A stretch of 64,000 bases of DNA from Acidobacteriota bacterium (GTDB lineage: Bacteria; Acidobacteriota; UBA6911; JACQSX01), in the NCBI GenBank assembly GCA_016211105.1, contig JACQSX010000036.1, forward strand, positions 32,758 through 96,757. The letters are read 5' to 3'. The notes under the pieces were generated by a model that saw nothing but the letters and a program-made list of their open reading frames with translations, did no database searches and had not been told where the DNA came from. Below, piece after piece: positions 9,179 to 18,889 of this stretch. Numbering within the stretch: position 1 is the stretch's first letter; the number at the start of each line of letters is the position of its first letter. A program made the position numbers and the translations under genes.

Positions 9179-9711
9179 TTGGAACACTGGGTGGGCGATG
9201 GCAAGAACCGCTGTCTCACTCGGGAGTACCGATGGCCCGTGGAGCACTGGCACGGGCAGTGGCAGATCCGATCGCTCGGCGACATCTCAGAAGCTTCTCT
9301 CCGGTTTCTCATACAGGCTGCCGCAGGGACTTCGATTCATCCAGAGGATTGCCTCTTTCTAGATGCTGCAAGCACGATTCACGATGCAAAGGAAGTGTCT
9401 CGACCTTTCGCGATGGCGCCAGATCGACCTGCTGCATATCGCCCGCACCCTGTGGAAGGGGCGAGTTGCCGATTGCACCCTGTTGACTCTGGAGCAGGAG
9501 ATTCTCGGTTTTCACCGCCAGCAGGACCTCCCATCCCATCAAATACCTCAAATCTATTTTGAATTTTTCCTTAATCGCGGAGCGCCGCGAAGGAGATCGG
9601 CGTCGGGCTTTGCAACTGGTGGAGCAAGCCCTGACGCGGAGTTCGGGAGAGTCGGAGAAGGAAATTCAAAAATTGCTGCGACGAAAAGATCGCCTGGCGC
9701 GCCAACTGTGA
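9179..9711 (+). pseudogene. Relic of an MrfB/YprB-type RNase H-like exonuclease
   Basis: Three pieces of a YprB-like protein lie in order but in different frames. The N-terminal piece reads LEHWVGDGKNRCLTREYRWP, HWHGQWQIRSL and DCLFLDAAST, where the family has FLDTETTG. The middle piece reads IDLLHIARTLWKGR, LLTLEQEILGF and IPQIYFEFF. The C-terminal piece reads RRALQLVEQAL and ends RKDRLARQL before TGA at 9709-9711. The catalytic DExT motif is destroyed and part of the middle is deleted, so this is a dead gene. Confidence 0.72.
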
Positions 9712-9807
9712 GGCAAAGATGTTTGGTGGCCATGCGTTTTTCGTATAAAATAGTTGTTTTATTTTCAGACAGCGAGCAACGCGTGTTTTTGTGAGAAAGG
9801 ACGACGA

Positions 9808-10017
9808 ATGAAGCAAGGAATTCATCCTGATTATCACCCTGTTCGTGTTCACTGCGCCTGTGGCAATGAGTGGCAAACCCGTTCTACTAAAGCAGGGCAA
9901 GAGATCCGGTTAGAAATCTGTTCTCACTGCCATCCGTTTTTTACCGGCAAACAGAAGCTGGTTGACACGGCAGGACGGGTGGAGCGTTTCCGTAGAAAAT
10001 ATGGAAAGAAAGGCTGA
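9808..10017 (+). CDS. rpmE: 50S ribosomal protein L31, zinc-binding form
   Basis: 69 residues starting [12 protein letters not shown]. The cysteine pairs HCACGNEW and [12 protein letters not shown] show the zinc-binding (C+) form of L31. An AGAAAGGA ribosome site lies 7 bases before the ATG. A TATAAA hexamer at 9744-9749 could be the -10 of its promoter. It heads the common rpmE-prfA-prmC group. L31 bridges the 50S and 30S subunits. Confidence 0.96.
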   Translation: MKQGIHPDYHPVRVHCACGNEWQTRSTKAGQEIRLEICSHCHPFFTGKQKLVDTAGRVERFRRKYGKKG

Positions 10018-10088
10018 ATTTATGCGAGAAGATATTTTGTGCCGCGCAATGGAACAGCCACTGAAAGTAGGGACGCAGCCTCACGTAT

Positions 10089-11162
10089 ATGTTTGAGCGA
10101 CTAGACGAAATACAGCAAAAGTACGACCAGCTCTCGCATCAACTGGGCAATCCGGCCATCATTTCTGATCCTGAGACGTACCAGAAAGTCGCAAAGTCTC
10201 ATGCGGAGTTGCAGGAGATTGTGGAGAAGTACCAGGAGTATAGACGCCTGGAGCGGGGGATCCGCGACACGCGGCAGTTGCTGTTGCAGGAACGCGACGC
10301 TGAAATGCTGGCCATGGCCAAGGAAGAGTTGGCGGTCTTGGAAGCGCGCTTGGAGGAATGCCAGGAACAATTGAAGCGGCTGTTGATGCCCGTGGATCCC
10401 AATGATGCTAAAAACGTGGTTCTAGAAATTCGCGCCGGCACCGGAGGCGATGAAGCCACCCTGTTCGCGCAGGAAGTCTTCCGAATGTACACCCGCTATG
10501 CGGAGCGGCATGGGTGGAAGGTGGAGGTGCTGTCGGCCCACTACTCGGGCGTCGGTGGTTTGAAAGAAGTGATCGCAATGGTGGAGGGCTCCAGGGTGTA
10601 TAGCCGATTGAAATATGAGAGCGGCGTGCACCGGGTGCAACGGGTTCCAGAGACGGAAGCGAGCGGACGCGTGCATACGTCGGCCGTAACGGTGGCAGTT
10701 TTGGCGGAAGCCGACGAGGTCGAAGTTGAAATCAATCCCAAAGATCTGCGCATTGACACTTTTTGTTCTTCAGGACCCGGCGGTCAATCCGTCAATACCA
10801 CGTACTCGGCGGTGCGCCTCACCCATATTCCAACCGGCGAGGTCGTCAGTTGCCAGGATGAGAAATCGCAGATCAAAAACCGGGCCAAGGCGATGCGTGT
10901 TCTGCGATCCCGGCTGTATGAGCGGGCTTTGACTGCGCAGCAGAATCGGATTGCCCAAGACCGCCGCGCACAGGTGGGAACGGGGGATCGAAGCGAAAAA
11001 GTGCGCACGTATAATTTTCCTCAGAATCGCTTGACTGATCATCGTATTGGGTTGACACTGCATCGGTTGGACTCCATCATGGATGGCGACCTCGACGACG
11101 TGATCGACGCGTTGATCACTCATTTTCAGGCTGAAAAAGTTAAGAGCGAAACAGCAGCATAA
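10089..11162 (+). CDS. prfA: Peptide chain release factor 1
   Basis: 357 residues, standard length. The catalytic GGQ is in [20 protein letters not shown]. The stop-codon recognition tripeptide reads P-E-T in [18 protein letters not shown], in line with the PxT class of RF1 (UAA/UAG) and not the SPF of RF2. The N-terminal helical domain 1 ([18 protein letters not shown]) is complete. It precedes prmC, whose product methylates the GGQ glutamine. Confidence 0.96.
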   Translation: MFERLDEIQQKYDQLSHQLGNPAIISDPETYQKVAKSHAELQEIVEKYQEYRRLERGIRDTRQLLLQERDAEMLAMAKEELAVLEARLEECQEQLKRLLMPVDPNDAKNVVLEIRAGTGGDEATLFAQEVFRMYTRYAERHGWKVEVLSAHYSGVGGLKEVIAMVEGSRVYSRLKYESGVHRVQRVPETEASGRVHTSAVTVAVLAEADEVEVEINPKDLRIDTFCSSGPGGQSVNTTYSAVRLTHIPTGEVVSCQDEKSQIKNRAKAMRVLRSRLYERALTAQQNRIAQDRRAQVGTGDRSEKVRTYNFPQNRLTDHRIGLTLHRLDSIMDGDLDDVIDALITHFQAEKVKSETAA

Positions 11163-11255
11163 GCCGACCTGCGAGTGTCTGGATACCGCATGATCGATTG
11201 CTGTTGGCAGTCGGGGAAGACAGTGGACGCGCCGAATTCCACCACTAAGTAAAAC

Positions 11256-12173
11256 GTGCCTACCGTATGTGAAGCCCTGCGCCAGGCGGACTCCGTTTTC
11301 AGGAAGGCCGGCATACCGAATGCGGAGCGCGACGCGCGCCTCTTGTTGACTCACGCCACTGGCAAGGAGCTTAGTTGGGTTCTATCTCATCCCGAATTTG
11401 AACTGGAGAGGCAGGCATGGGAACTTTTCGGGAACTGGGTCGATCAGCGCGCCGCCGGCAGGCCGGTCTCCTACTTGCTTGGGTGGAAAGAATTCTATGG
11501 GCGAGATTTTATCGTTTCACCCGCGGTCCTGATTCCGCGTCCTGAAACCGAGATCCTGATCGAACAAGGCCTGAAGATTCTTGCTTGCGTGCGCGGCGGG
11601 GAAAACAGGGTGGCCTCGGCAGGGCGTCGCGACGGCGACGCAAGCGAGCGGTTGGCCCGTGAACCGGTCCTCTTGCTGGCTGACATCGGCACCGGCAGCG
11701 GATGCGTTGCGATTACGCTGGCGGCTGAGATCCCCCAAGCCTTCGTTGTCGCGACGGATATTTCTAAGGCGGCGCTCCAAGTCGCTGGGGAAAATGCAAT
11801 CAAGCACGGGGTTTCCGAAAGAATTCGCTTTCAGAAGGTCGACCTGCTGCCGGAAAGCCCAGAACGCTTCGACGCAATTTTTTCAAATCCTCCTTATGTC
11901 GCAGCCCAGGATGCTCAACTGGAGGACGAAGTTCGAAAGAACGAGCCTGCAGTAGCTCTCTTTGCCGGAAACAGCGGGATGGAAATGTATCGGCGCATTG
12001 TGCCTGTTGCTGCAGAGCGGCTGAAACCGGGCGGCTGGCTGGTGCTGGAATTGGGATACCAATCGGAAAAAGAGGTCCTGGCTCTCATTGAAACGACCGC
12101 GTGCTGGCAAAACGTTGAAGTGGTTGCCGATCTACAGGGAATTGCCCGATGCCTGGTGGCGCAACGGACCTGA
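11256..12173 (+). CDS. prmC: Release factor glutamine methyltransferase
   Basis: HemK/PrmC N5-glutamine methyltransferase, 305 residues. The N-terminal domain includes ARLLLTHATGK and PVSYLLGWKEFYGRDF, followed by LIPRPETEILIEQ. The SAM-binding motif is LADIGTGSGCVAITLAAE, and the glutamine-binding catalytic motif is FSNPPYV. The start is GTG. Compared with short homologues there is an insert of about 20 residues (GGENRVASAGRRDGDASERL) before motif I. Its substrate, RF1, is encoded immediately upstream. Confidence 0.95.
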   Translation: MPTVCEALRQADSVFRKAGIPNAERDARLLLTHATGKELSWVLSHPEFELERQAWELFGNWVDQRAAGRPVSYLLGWKEFYGRDFIVSPAVLIPRPETEILIEQGLKILACVRGGENRVASAGRRDGDASERLAREPVLLLADIGTGSGCVAITLAAEIPQAFVVATDISKAALQVAGENAIKHGVSERIRFQKVDLLPESPERFDAIFSNPPYVAAQDAQLEDEVRKNEPAVALFAGNSGMEMYRRIVPVAAERLKPGGWLVLELGYQSEKEVLALIETTACWQNVEVVADLQGIARCLVAQRT

Positions 12174-12270
12174 AAGGAACTCAGAATACAGTCTTCGGTT
12201 CGCGGATGTACGTCTCGATACCGCATCGGATCTAGTCTAGTGGCTGCTCGGACGCACTCCGCAATCGGTA

Positions 12271-12615
12271 TCATCCTGGAGGCCAGGACATGAGGCGTCC
12301 CCCCAGCAGATGGAAGTGGATATGAAAAACGCTTTGGCCTGCGCCGGCTCCGGTATTCAGAATCACGCGATATCCAGATTCTTGAAGTCCTTCTTTCTCG
12401 GCTACATTTCTTGTCACCCGCAAAACGTGCCCCAGCAGGACCTCCTCTTCGGGCGAACAATCGTGCAGTGAAGCGATATGCCTCTTGGGAACAACCAGGA
12501 TATGGGTAGGCGCTTGCGGGTTGATGTCGCGAAATGCGACCGTTTGGTCGTCTTCAAAAACCATTTGAGCCGGAAGCTCGTGACGAAGGATCTTGCAGAA
12601 GATGCAATGTTTCAT
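12271..12615 (-). CDS. HIT-family (HINT-like) nucleotide-binding protein
   Basis: Starts MKHCIFCKILRHELPAQMVF; the open frame runs 11 codons further up but this ATG matches family starts. The histidine triad is QSVFHIHFHLLGGR. FCKI plus the upstream Cys and a His in PKRHIASLHD form the usual zinc-like pair of HINT proteins. Family members hydrolyse aminoacyl- or amino-AMP compounds; the physiological substrate is unknown. Single gene, convergent with prmC. Confidence 0.93.
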   Translation of the reverse strand: MKHCIFCKILRHELPAQMVFEDDQTVAFRDINPQAPTHILVVPKRHIASLHDCSPEEEVLLGHVLRVTRNVAEKEGLQESGYRVILNTGAGAGQSVFHIHFHLLGGRLMSWPPG

Positions 12616-12897
12616 GGTGTAGCCCCAAATAATCACTGGCCCTGACAAACACGGACCGGTTGACTGCTGAACTGCGAATCATACGTCGATGGATCTTCAA
12701 GAGAGCGTTGGCCCTGCTTGCGCCTGCGCCGGCGGACCGGCCACCCCAGTGAATGAATATAGCGCAGTGACGGATATTAAATTTCCTAATTTCAGACCCA
12801 GACTGCGTGATTTGTGGAGCCGCGCTATAACCCCTCTCCACGGCGGCACGGTATAATCATCGCCGATGCTGAGAACTTCCGCTCCGAGGATGGACAC

Positions 12898-14313
12898 GTG
12901 ACTTTCACATGGTCTAGGGTTTTGATACTTTGCTTGTTTCTTTCGTGGGCGATGGCGCAGGATGTGCCTCCTCGCGGCACACCGCAAAATCAGAGAGACA
13001 ACGCGCAGTTCCGAGTGGACGTCAATCTCGTAACAATCCGCTTTTCTGTGAAGGATCGCACGGGCAATTTCGTCAACACCCTTCGCGAAAGGGATTTCAA
13101 TGTTTTCGAAGGCGGCGTAAAGCAAGAGATTGCATTCTTTCAACCGCCCACCAAGAGCGCTACCAGCCATCCGTTGACGCTGACCTTTTTAATTGACGTA
13201 AGCGGCAGCACCTTTGCCACGCGAGCAGAGGAGATCGCGGCGGCGGAAAATTTCCTGCAGAATGTTCCGTTAGGTACCGAGACCGCTGTATACGGTTTTG
13301 CCGAAAAGTTATATCGGTTTCAGAACTTTACTTCAAAGATTGATCAAGTACGCGAGGGCTTTGAACGGGCCCACAAGGCGATGGGGCGCACGTCCCTCTA
13401 TGCTTCGCTGGCCGAGGTGGTGGAAATGTTAGGCCGACGGCGCGATGGGAAACGGCGTGTGGTGGTGATCGCTTCCGACGGCGAGGATCCCGAGACATCG
13501 CGGGCGGACTCTGTAATACGGCTGGCGATACAAAACAATGTCACCATTTTCAGCATTTGGGTTCCGTCGGCCAGGGCCGTGTTGGTCAATGAGACGGAGC
13601 CTTCGGTTCGCGCCACGATTGACTTTCAACACAAGGTTTTTGCAACGCTGGCCGAGCGGACCGGCGGACGCAGCTTTGAATCGTTTGAATCCATCGTGGA
13701 TTTTGAAGGGACGCTTGCAGAAATCAACGCCGCGCTTTTCGGAAGCTTGTATTCCACCGGTTACTACACCAACGATCCTTATGCTGACCGTGAGTCACGG
13801 CGCATCGAGGTTTCCACCAACGGCGACCAGTACCGGGTGCAGGGGGTGTTTGCAAACTTGCCGGAACGGCTGCGGGCTAAGAAACAGTTCGTTTCTGCCT
13901 TGTTTAACAATTCGGCGTTGGTGTCCCTGCCTGAGAACCTACATGCCAGATTTCACGAAATCGGGGCGGCGCTGGATCTGTTGCCGATGAAGCCAAGCGC
14001 GGAATTGGGGGGTTTGCCTTTCCGAATTCAAGTAAGTCCTTTTTCGCTGGCTGGGTTTGCAGAAAAAAGGATACGCACGCACTTAGGGATCGTGGGAGTG
14101 CTACTGAACTCCAGAGGAGAAGAGGTCGGCCGGGTGCGCGATTTTCTGGAGGTAAACCTGAGCAAGGCAGATATCGAAAAAGGACGATCGATCGTTTACA
14201 ACAGCAAGGTGGTAGCGCCACCCGGCCAGTATGATCTTCGGCTGGCGGTGCTGGATCTAAGCAACTGGCGAATGACTGCTTTCCAGAACCGGGTATCGGT
14301 CAAGAGCAACTGA
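12898..14313 (+). CDS. Secreted VWA-domain protein (acidobacterial VWFA-related type)
   Basis: A signal peptide (TWSRVLILCLFLSWAMA, cut before QDVPP) is followed by FRVDVNLVTIRFSVKDRTGN and LRERDFNVFEGG, the hallmark beginning of VWFA-related proteins of Acidobacteria. The metal-site motif is TFLIDVSGSTFATR. About 470 residues. I place the start at GTG 12898. An ATG 84 bases upstream is in frame, but a perfect -10 (TATAAT, 12852-12857) lies between the two and would then be inside the gene. Exported, probably extracytoplasmic binding; partner unknown. Confidence 0.85.
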   Translation: MTFTWSRVLILCLFLSWAMAQDVPPRGTPQNQRDNAQFRVDVNLVTIRFSVKDRTGNFVNTLRERDFNVFEGGVKQEIAFFQPPTKSATSHPLTLTFLIDVSGSTFATRAEEIAAAENFLQNVPLGTETAVYGFAEKLYRFQNFTSKIDQVREGFERAHKAMGRTSLYASLAEVVEMLGRRRDGKRRVVVIASDGEDPETSRADSVIRLAIQNNVTIFSIWVPSARAVLVNETEPSVRATIDFQHKVFATLAERTGGRSFESFESIVDFEGTLAEINAALFGSLYSTGYYTNDPYADRESRRIEVSTNGDQYRVQGVFANLPERLRAKKQFVSALFNNSALVSLPENLHARFHEIGAALDLLPMKPSAELGGLPFRIQVSPFSLAGFAEKRIRTHLGIVGVLLNSRGEEVGRVRDFLEVNLSKADIEKGRSIVYNSKVVAPPGQYDLRLAVLDLSNWRMTAFQNRVSVKSN

Positions 14314-14419
14314 ATTCCGACGCTCAGATGTCGCGGGGTTACGCCATTTGACCTTTCTTGCGAAGCCGTCCTGTGCTCCTTTAAGAGTGCAACAGACGGC
14401 ATGCGAAATTCGACATGCA

Positions 14420-15145
14420 TCATTCTCCATTCGCCATTGTCGATATTTCCTGATCTAGATCGATCAGCGCCTGAATCAACCGGTGGCGCACCGCCGCAGC
14501 GTAAGGATTTTCCGATTCCAGATCGGCGAACAACTCCATTGAGTCATTCTGCAATGAATAGAGAAGCTCGAAAAACTGTTCCGGTCCCGGTGTCGAGATC
14601 TGACGGCGATCTAATCTCGTATTTTGAATTGCGCGCGAAATCAGGTGAAATAGCGCTTGGGTCTCAGCCATCTCACGGTCGTGTTGGTCGGGGGTGGTCT
14701 CGATGACTTGCAAACCGAGGGATTCCAAGTAAGCTCTGATCGGTCCAATACGGTTGCCGCGGACCTGACAAAGGGCAATTTTTAGACCGCGGATTCCGTT
14801 CTTGCCGCTGTCCGGTCCGAACAACGGGTGAGTGCCCAAGATATCGACCGATTTGGGAAGTTCCTCCAGCAGCCAGCGGATCGGGCGAACTTTAACCGAG
14901 CAGGTGTCGATCACCAGTTGGCCAGGACGCAACAACGGGGCAATTTGTCGACACACGTTGCGTATGGCCCGGATGGGAACACACAGCAGGACTACATCCG
15001 AGAGGAGTGTTTCTGCTAGCGTTGATCCCTCCAGATATCTTGGATCGTGCCATCGAACCGGTAGATCCCGCGACAGGTATTCGACCACCATCGACCCGAA
15101 GCGGCCCCGTCCTAGTACCCCTACCGAACACTTCGATTTTTCCAT
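14420..15145 (-). CDS. tyrA: Prephenate/arogenate dehydrogenase
   Basis: Tyrosine biosynthesis enzyme, 241 residues. The Rossmann NAD(P) site is VGVLGRGRFGSMVVEYLS (GxGxxG). Other family marks are SDVVLLCVPIRAIRNVC, VIDTCSVKVRP, the conserved GTHPLFGPDSG and the C-terminal helix motif ENPYAAAVRHRLI. The catalytic His is in THPLFGP. It is short because it lacks an ACT or chorismate mutase domain. The gene stands alone on this strand. Confidence 0.88.
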   Translation of the reverse strand: MEKSKCSVGVLGRGRFGSMVVEYLSRDLPVRWHDPRYLEGSTLAETLLSDVVLLCVPIRAIRNVCRQIAPLLRPGQLVIDTCSVKVRPIRWLLEELPKSVDILGTHPLFGPDSGKNGIRGLKIALCQVRGNRIGPIRAYLESLGLQVIETTPDQHDREMAETQALFHLISRAIQNTRLDRRQISTPGPEQFFELLYSLQNDSMELFADLESENPYAAAVRHRLIQALIDLDQEISTMANGE

Positions 15146-15292
15146 GTTCTCCTCACAGTTGGTTTACGGTTCCTAGCCGCCCGAAGCGCCTCGACGTAAA
15201 TGTTCGTGGTATTGCACCAGTATAGCCTTCTGGGAATTACAGCTTGGAACCGAAGGCGCAAACCTGTAACCTGTAACTCAAAGACCGCGAAC

Positions 15293-15931
15293 ATGACGAA
15301 TGCTATTTTATGCCACCGCTTTCGTGGCAGCGGCTCCCCTTTTTCTGCATCCGCAAAAACGTTTGGTTCGGCCTGCATCGACCACTACTGGGACGGACGC
15401 GAAGTGGGCCTAGACCTGGCAACCCCGGTGCATTGCGTGTGGGACGAAGAGAATCTTTACTTTCAGTTTTTGGCTCCTTTTGTAGACTTATGCGTCAATG
15501 AGGACTGGGCACGCGATGAGAGTGCGCCGGGCCTGTGGGGGCATGATGTGCTGGAGGTCTTTCTCCGCCCGCCATTGTCGGACGCCTACTTTGAGTTTGA
15601 GGTGAGCCCGCTCGGCCAGTGGCTGGACGCCATGGTGCGTGAACCGCGCAAGGATGTCGATTTTAGCTGGCAATCCGGAATGAAGGTACGCTGTGAGATC
15701 GACTCCCTCTGCAGCCTGTGGACTGCACGGTTAGTGATTCCGTTCAAACCGATGATGGTTGCTGCGCGCTTGGACATCCAGCCCGAGGCCGGAGATGTCT
15801 GGAGAATCAATCTTTTTCGAATCTCGGGCGCGGGACCGTCAAGAGACTATCTGGTATGGCAGCCGACCTTTACGCCCCAGCCTGACTTTCATGTCCCGGA
15901 GGCGTTTGGAAATTTGATTTTGCTCGATTAA
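15293..15931 (+). CDS. Carbohydrate-binding family 9-like protein
   Basis: Family marks include DHYWDGREVGLDLATPV, VWDEENLYFQFLAPFVDL and VLEVFLRPPLSDAYFEFEVS. RINLFRISG and YLVWQPTFTPQPDFHVPEAF follow, ending GNLILLD. This is the beta-sandwich of the CBM9-like/DOMON group often found in Acidobacteria and Bacteroidetes. No signal peptide is seen from the ATG at 15293 (the frame is open upstream to 15200). The ligand is unknown. It overlaps the convergent PHP gene by 4 bases at the 3' end. Confidence 0.82.
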   Translation: MTNAILCHRFRGSGSPFSASAKTFGSACIDHYWDGREVGLDLATPVHCVWDEENLYFQFLAPFVDLCVNEDWARDESAPGLWGHDVLEVFLRPPLSDAYFEFEVSPLGQWLDAMVREPRKDVDFSWQSGMKVRCEIDSLCSLWTARLVIPFKPMMVAARLDIQPEAGDVWRINLFRISGAGPSRDYLVWQPTFTPQPDFHVPEAFGNLILLD

Positions 15932-16788
15932 AACATGACCCGGTCACGGCTCCCGTCACTTCGCAGAAAAGAGATCTGCGTATAACCGGCGCTTCTGGCG
16001 TGCTGCAGCGCCCCATCCAGGTTCTGGCCCACCTCGGAAGGGGCGTGCGAGTCATCGCCCAATGTTACGGCAACGTTGTGCCGCCGGGCGATGCGGAGAA
16101 TTTCCAGCCCGGGGTAAATCTCCTGACATGGCTTGAGCAGACCACGCGCATTGATATCCAGTAGCAGGCTTTTGCGGGCGATGCGCGCCATGAGCCCATC
16201 GATCTTCTCCCGCATCCTGTCGGTGAGTGGAAAAGCCCCCTGGTGGAAGACTTTGAATAGGTCGAAGTGGCCCAGCACCTGAAAAGGGATTCGATCCATC
16301 ATCGACTCCAGGGTATCAAGGTAATCCAGGGCAAAGCATTCTTGCCCGCCGCACAACTTGAGCGCCCGATGGTAAGATTCAACCGAGTAATCAAATCCGA
16401 CATCATGAACGAAATGTACCGACCCGACTGCGTAGTCCAGTTGGAACTCGTGCAGAAAACTACTTACGAAATCCTCCTGGCCCGGGATAAGTTCCAGTTC
16501 GGCCCCAAGCAAGATTTCCAATTGTCCTCGGAAAGCCGCTTTCACTTGCTGCACTTCCTCGAGGTACCGTTGGAAATTCGCCCATGAATTTGCTTCCGGC
16601 GATTCTCCCGGGTACCAGTATTTCTCTGGTCGTGGCATGTGTTCAGAGAATCCAAAAGCGACCATCCCTTGTTTCACCGCAGCACGTACAAATTCGTCCA
16701 GCCTGCCGGAGCCGTCTCCGTAAATGCTATGCCCCCCGTGCAGCGATAGCAGCTTTCCATGTGTTGAGCCCGTGACTTGTTCAGGCAT
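15928..16788 (-). CDS. PHP-domain histidinol-phosphatase-like protein
   Basis: 286 residues. The N-terminal metal motif is SLHGGHSIYGDGSG (H-x2-H in place of the common H-x-H). Then come FGFSEHMPRPEKYWYP, GAELELIPG, YAVGSVHFV, VLGHFDLFK, LLDINARGL and TLGDDSHAPSEVG, all PHP metal-site strands. It matches the HisK-like subgroup that dephosphorylates histidinol phosphate, but no his genes are near, so another phosphoester is possible. It sits just downstream of rnhB in the same orientation. Confidence 0.86.
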   Translation of the reverse strand: MPEQVTGSTHGKLLSLHGGHSIYGDGSGRLDEFVRAAVKQGMVAFGFSEHMPRPEKYWYPGESPEANSWANFQRYLEEVQQVKAAFRGQLEILLGAELELIPGQEDFVSSFLHEFQLDYAVGSVHFVHDVGFDYSVESYHRALKLCGGQECFALDYLDTLESMMDRIPFQVLGHFDLFKVFHQGAFPLTDRMREKIDGLMARIARKSLLLDINARGLLKPCQEIYPGLEILRIARRHNVAVTLGDDSHAPSEVGQNLDGALQHARSAGYTQISFLRSDGSRDRVMF

Positions 16789-16794
16789 CAGAAT

Positions 16795-17787
16795 CTAAAA
16801 GGTGACCCTACGTCTCCCCGGGTTTTGCCTGGAAGACATCTGCGACCAGAGTCGCTTGCAACAGATTCTTAGCTTCCGCACTTCATGTTCTGTCAACTGC
16901 GTCCCCGTGGCGCGGAAATGGTCCTCGGCCCGCTTTAGAGCTGCGGGTGACGAGGCAGCAAGGAGGCTGGCCTTCAACTGGTAAAACGTTGCGCCGAATT
17001 TACCGCATACCTCACCGACGAAGGGAAACGAACTCCGGTGAATCGTACAAGGCCCGTACTTCTCAAGCGCCATCTGATGCTGCTTGGTGGGGTATCCTTT
17101 GTGGCTGTTGAACCCGTACTGGGGGAACTGCAAATCGAATTGGTCCATGAGCCCATCTCGGTAGGTTTTGGCGAGGATGCTGGCAGCGGCGATGGAAAAG
17201 TTGATGCCGTCCCCTTTATCAAATTTGTTTTGTGGAATGTGCAGCCCGGGGATCTCTCTGGCATCCACCAGAATATGCTGCGGTTCCGGCGTCAATCCTA
17301 AGACGGCGCGCCGCATTGCTTCCAGTCCAGCATGGTAGACATTCAAGCGATCTACTTCTTCGACATCCACAACTCCGATTGAGTGAGCCACTGCATGTTT
17401 GAGGATCTGTTCGCGCAGGTCGGCTCGCTGGGTTGGATTCAGTTTCTTAGAATCATCAATGCCGTCGATGAAAGTATGTGGAGGAAATATCACGGCGGCG
17501 GCGACGACCGGCCCAGCAAGAGGACCAATACCTACTTCATCCACGCCAGCGACATATTGGATACCCGCGCCCCAGAGAAGTTCCTCGAAATGGAGCAGAG
17601 ATCGCATCCGGATGTGTTTCTGTTTCTGCGCGCGGCGGCGCTTTTCCAGTATCCGGTAGATTGCGCGCACTCCCTGGCGCGGGTCCCTTTGCAGTCTTGC
17701 CATCGTTTGTCCGGAAGCAGGTAAATGATTGACAAGGTAGTGTTGACGAATCTCTTGCACGGACATTTTTTCGAGGTCCATAGTCAT
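16795..17787 (-). CDS. rnhB: Ribonuclease HII
   Basis: Removes RNA from RNA-DNA hybrids. Like the Bacillus enzyme it has an N-terminal extension of about 75 residues with DPRQGVRAIYRILEKRRRAQ. The catalytic acidic pair is in VAGVDEVGIGPLAGPVV, the third Asp in HILVDA, and the fourth region is FSIAAASILAKTYRDGLMDQ. The conserved GRG that reads the RNA-DNA junction is G-I-G here. A C-terminal extension of about 65 basic residues follows the usual end. The start among nearby ATGs (17835, 17787, 17781) is uncertain. It shares a strand and likely a transcript with the PHP gene. Confidence 0.9.
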   Translation of the reverse strand: MTMDLEKMSVQEIRQHYLVNHLPASGQTMARLQRDPRQGVRAIYRILEKRRRAQKQKHIRMRSLLHFEELLWGAGIQYVAGVDEVGIGPLAGPVVAAAVIFPPHTFIDGIDDSKKLNPTQRADLREQILKHAVAHSIGVVDVEEVDRLNVYHAGLEAMRRAVLGLTPEPQHILVDAREIPGLHIPQNKFDKGDGINFSIAAASILAKTYRDGLMDQFDLQFPQYGFNSHKGYPTKQHQMALEKYGPCTIHRSSFPFVGEVCGKFGATFYQLKASLLAASSPAALKRAEDHFRATGTQLTEHEVRKLRICCKRLWSQMSSRQNPGRRRVTF

Positions 17788-18031
17788 AAGCCTGTGCGGA
17801 AGCCTCCATGGTAACACAGGCATTGACCGCGACAATCCAAGCGGGGGGCGCTGGCGCGCTCTCCTAAGTTTGGTGCTGGCATTTGTAAAAGTATCTTTCT
17901 CAAGGAGAGCCAGGCCCGTGCAAGTTCAATTCTATGTTAGGATGGCGTGCGGCCGGTGCCTCGAAGAACCATTAGCTTGGCTCGCCAGGGAGGTCAGCGC
18001 CGTTCAATGTTGCTGCACGTGGATTTTCGTT

Positions 18032-18811
18032 ATGGAATTTGAAGTCCTAGGGATCGGCGACGCGTTTACTTCACTTTACTACAACACCAGTTTCCTAATT
18101 CGATCGAACCGATTGTATCTGGTGGACGCGCCCCAGGCGTTGTTCCGACTCTTGCGCGAGCGAAATATCGATCCTGGAGCCGTAAACGACGTCATTATCA
18201 CCCACATTCATGGAGATCATACGTCAGGATTAGAGACATTAATTCTGTGGAAAAAGTATGTGCAGAAGAGACGTTTGACGTTGTATGCCTCGCAGTCGGT
18301 ATACCGCCAGCTATGCAAGAAATTCTTCCCCCGATTTGCCGAAACATTCTCCCCTCACTTGCAAAAAATCATTGTCCTGAAGTTTGAAGATTACGTTGAC
18401 TATTTCAAGCTGCGCAGCAATGGTGTCACGCGCCTGGATCACAACCTTTGGATTGAAATCCGCGAGAACTGGCATCCTACTCCGACTCTGGGTTTGAAAG
18501 TGTCCGGACCACTGAAAACCATCGGCATCAGCGGAGATACGTGCTACCGTCCTTCTCTGTTGAAGCGCCTGCGTGAAAACGGCACCTTGAGCGAGATGAG
18601 GTACGAAAAACTGGCAGGGAATTGGCTATGGAGTGCGGATGTGATTTATCACGACGCTGCCCGTGCCGAACCGACTTCGCATACGTTGGAAAAGGATTTG
18701 TTGGCTTTGCCGGAGGGGATCCGCAAAAAAATCCGGCTGGTCCATATCTCGGATGATTTTGCCGAGGGGGAGCTCAAGGTGGCGCGCGAGGGAGAGATGG
18801 TCACTTTCTAG
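18032..18811 (+). CDS. MBL-fold metallohydrolase
   Basis: 260 residues from the ATG at 18032 (the frame is open further up, but that part is not protein-like). The metallo-beta-lactamase signature is VIITHIHGDHTSGLETL (HxHxDH). Later metal-binding positions are in GISGDTCYRP and VIYHDAARAEPTSHT, and the end has LVHISDDF. The overall layout resembles ribonuclease Z/arylsulfatase-like MBL proteins. Substrate unknown; single gene. Confidence 0.85.
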   Translation: MEFEVLGIGDAFTSLYYNTSFLIRSNRLYLVDAPQALFRLLRERNIDPGAVNDVIITHIHGDHTSGLETLILWKKYVQKRRLTLYASQSVYRQLCKKFFPRFAETFSPHLQKIIVLKFEDYVDYFKLRSNGVTRLDHNLWIEIRENWHPTPTLGLKVSGPLKTIGISGDTCYRPSLLKRLRENGTLSEMRYEKLAGNWLWSADVIYHDAARAEPTSHTLEKDLLALPEGIRKKIRLVHISDDFAEGELKVAREGEMVTF

Positions 18812-18889
18812 GAAAAGTTGAACCTTTTTCAATTTTCATCACTCACGGGTCATAGAGGGCATTAGAATAAACTTGGGCTAGGGGGTAAC

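Noticed and set aside
12697..13170. Minus-strand open frame of 157 codons overlapping the VWA gene start
   Set aside because: It runs antisense through the signal peptide and VWFA-related domain, with a composition typical of a mirror frame.
17870..18031. 54-codon N-terminal extension of the MBL-fold gene
   Set aside because: Cys/Trp-rich and unlike the family start; the ATG at 18032 begins the first beta strand of the fold.
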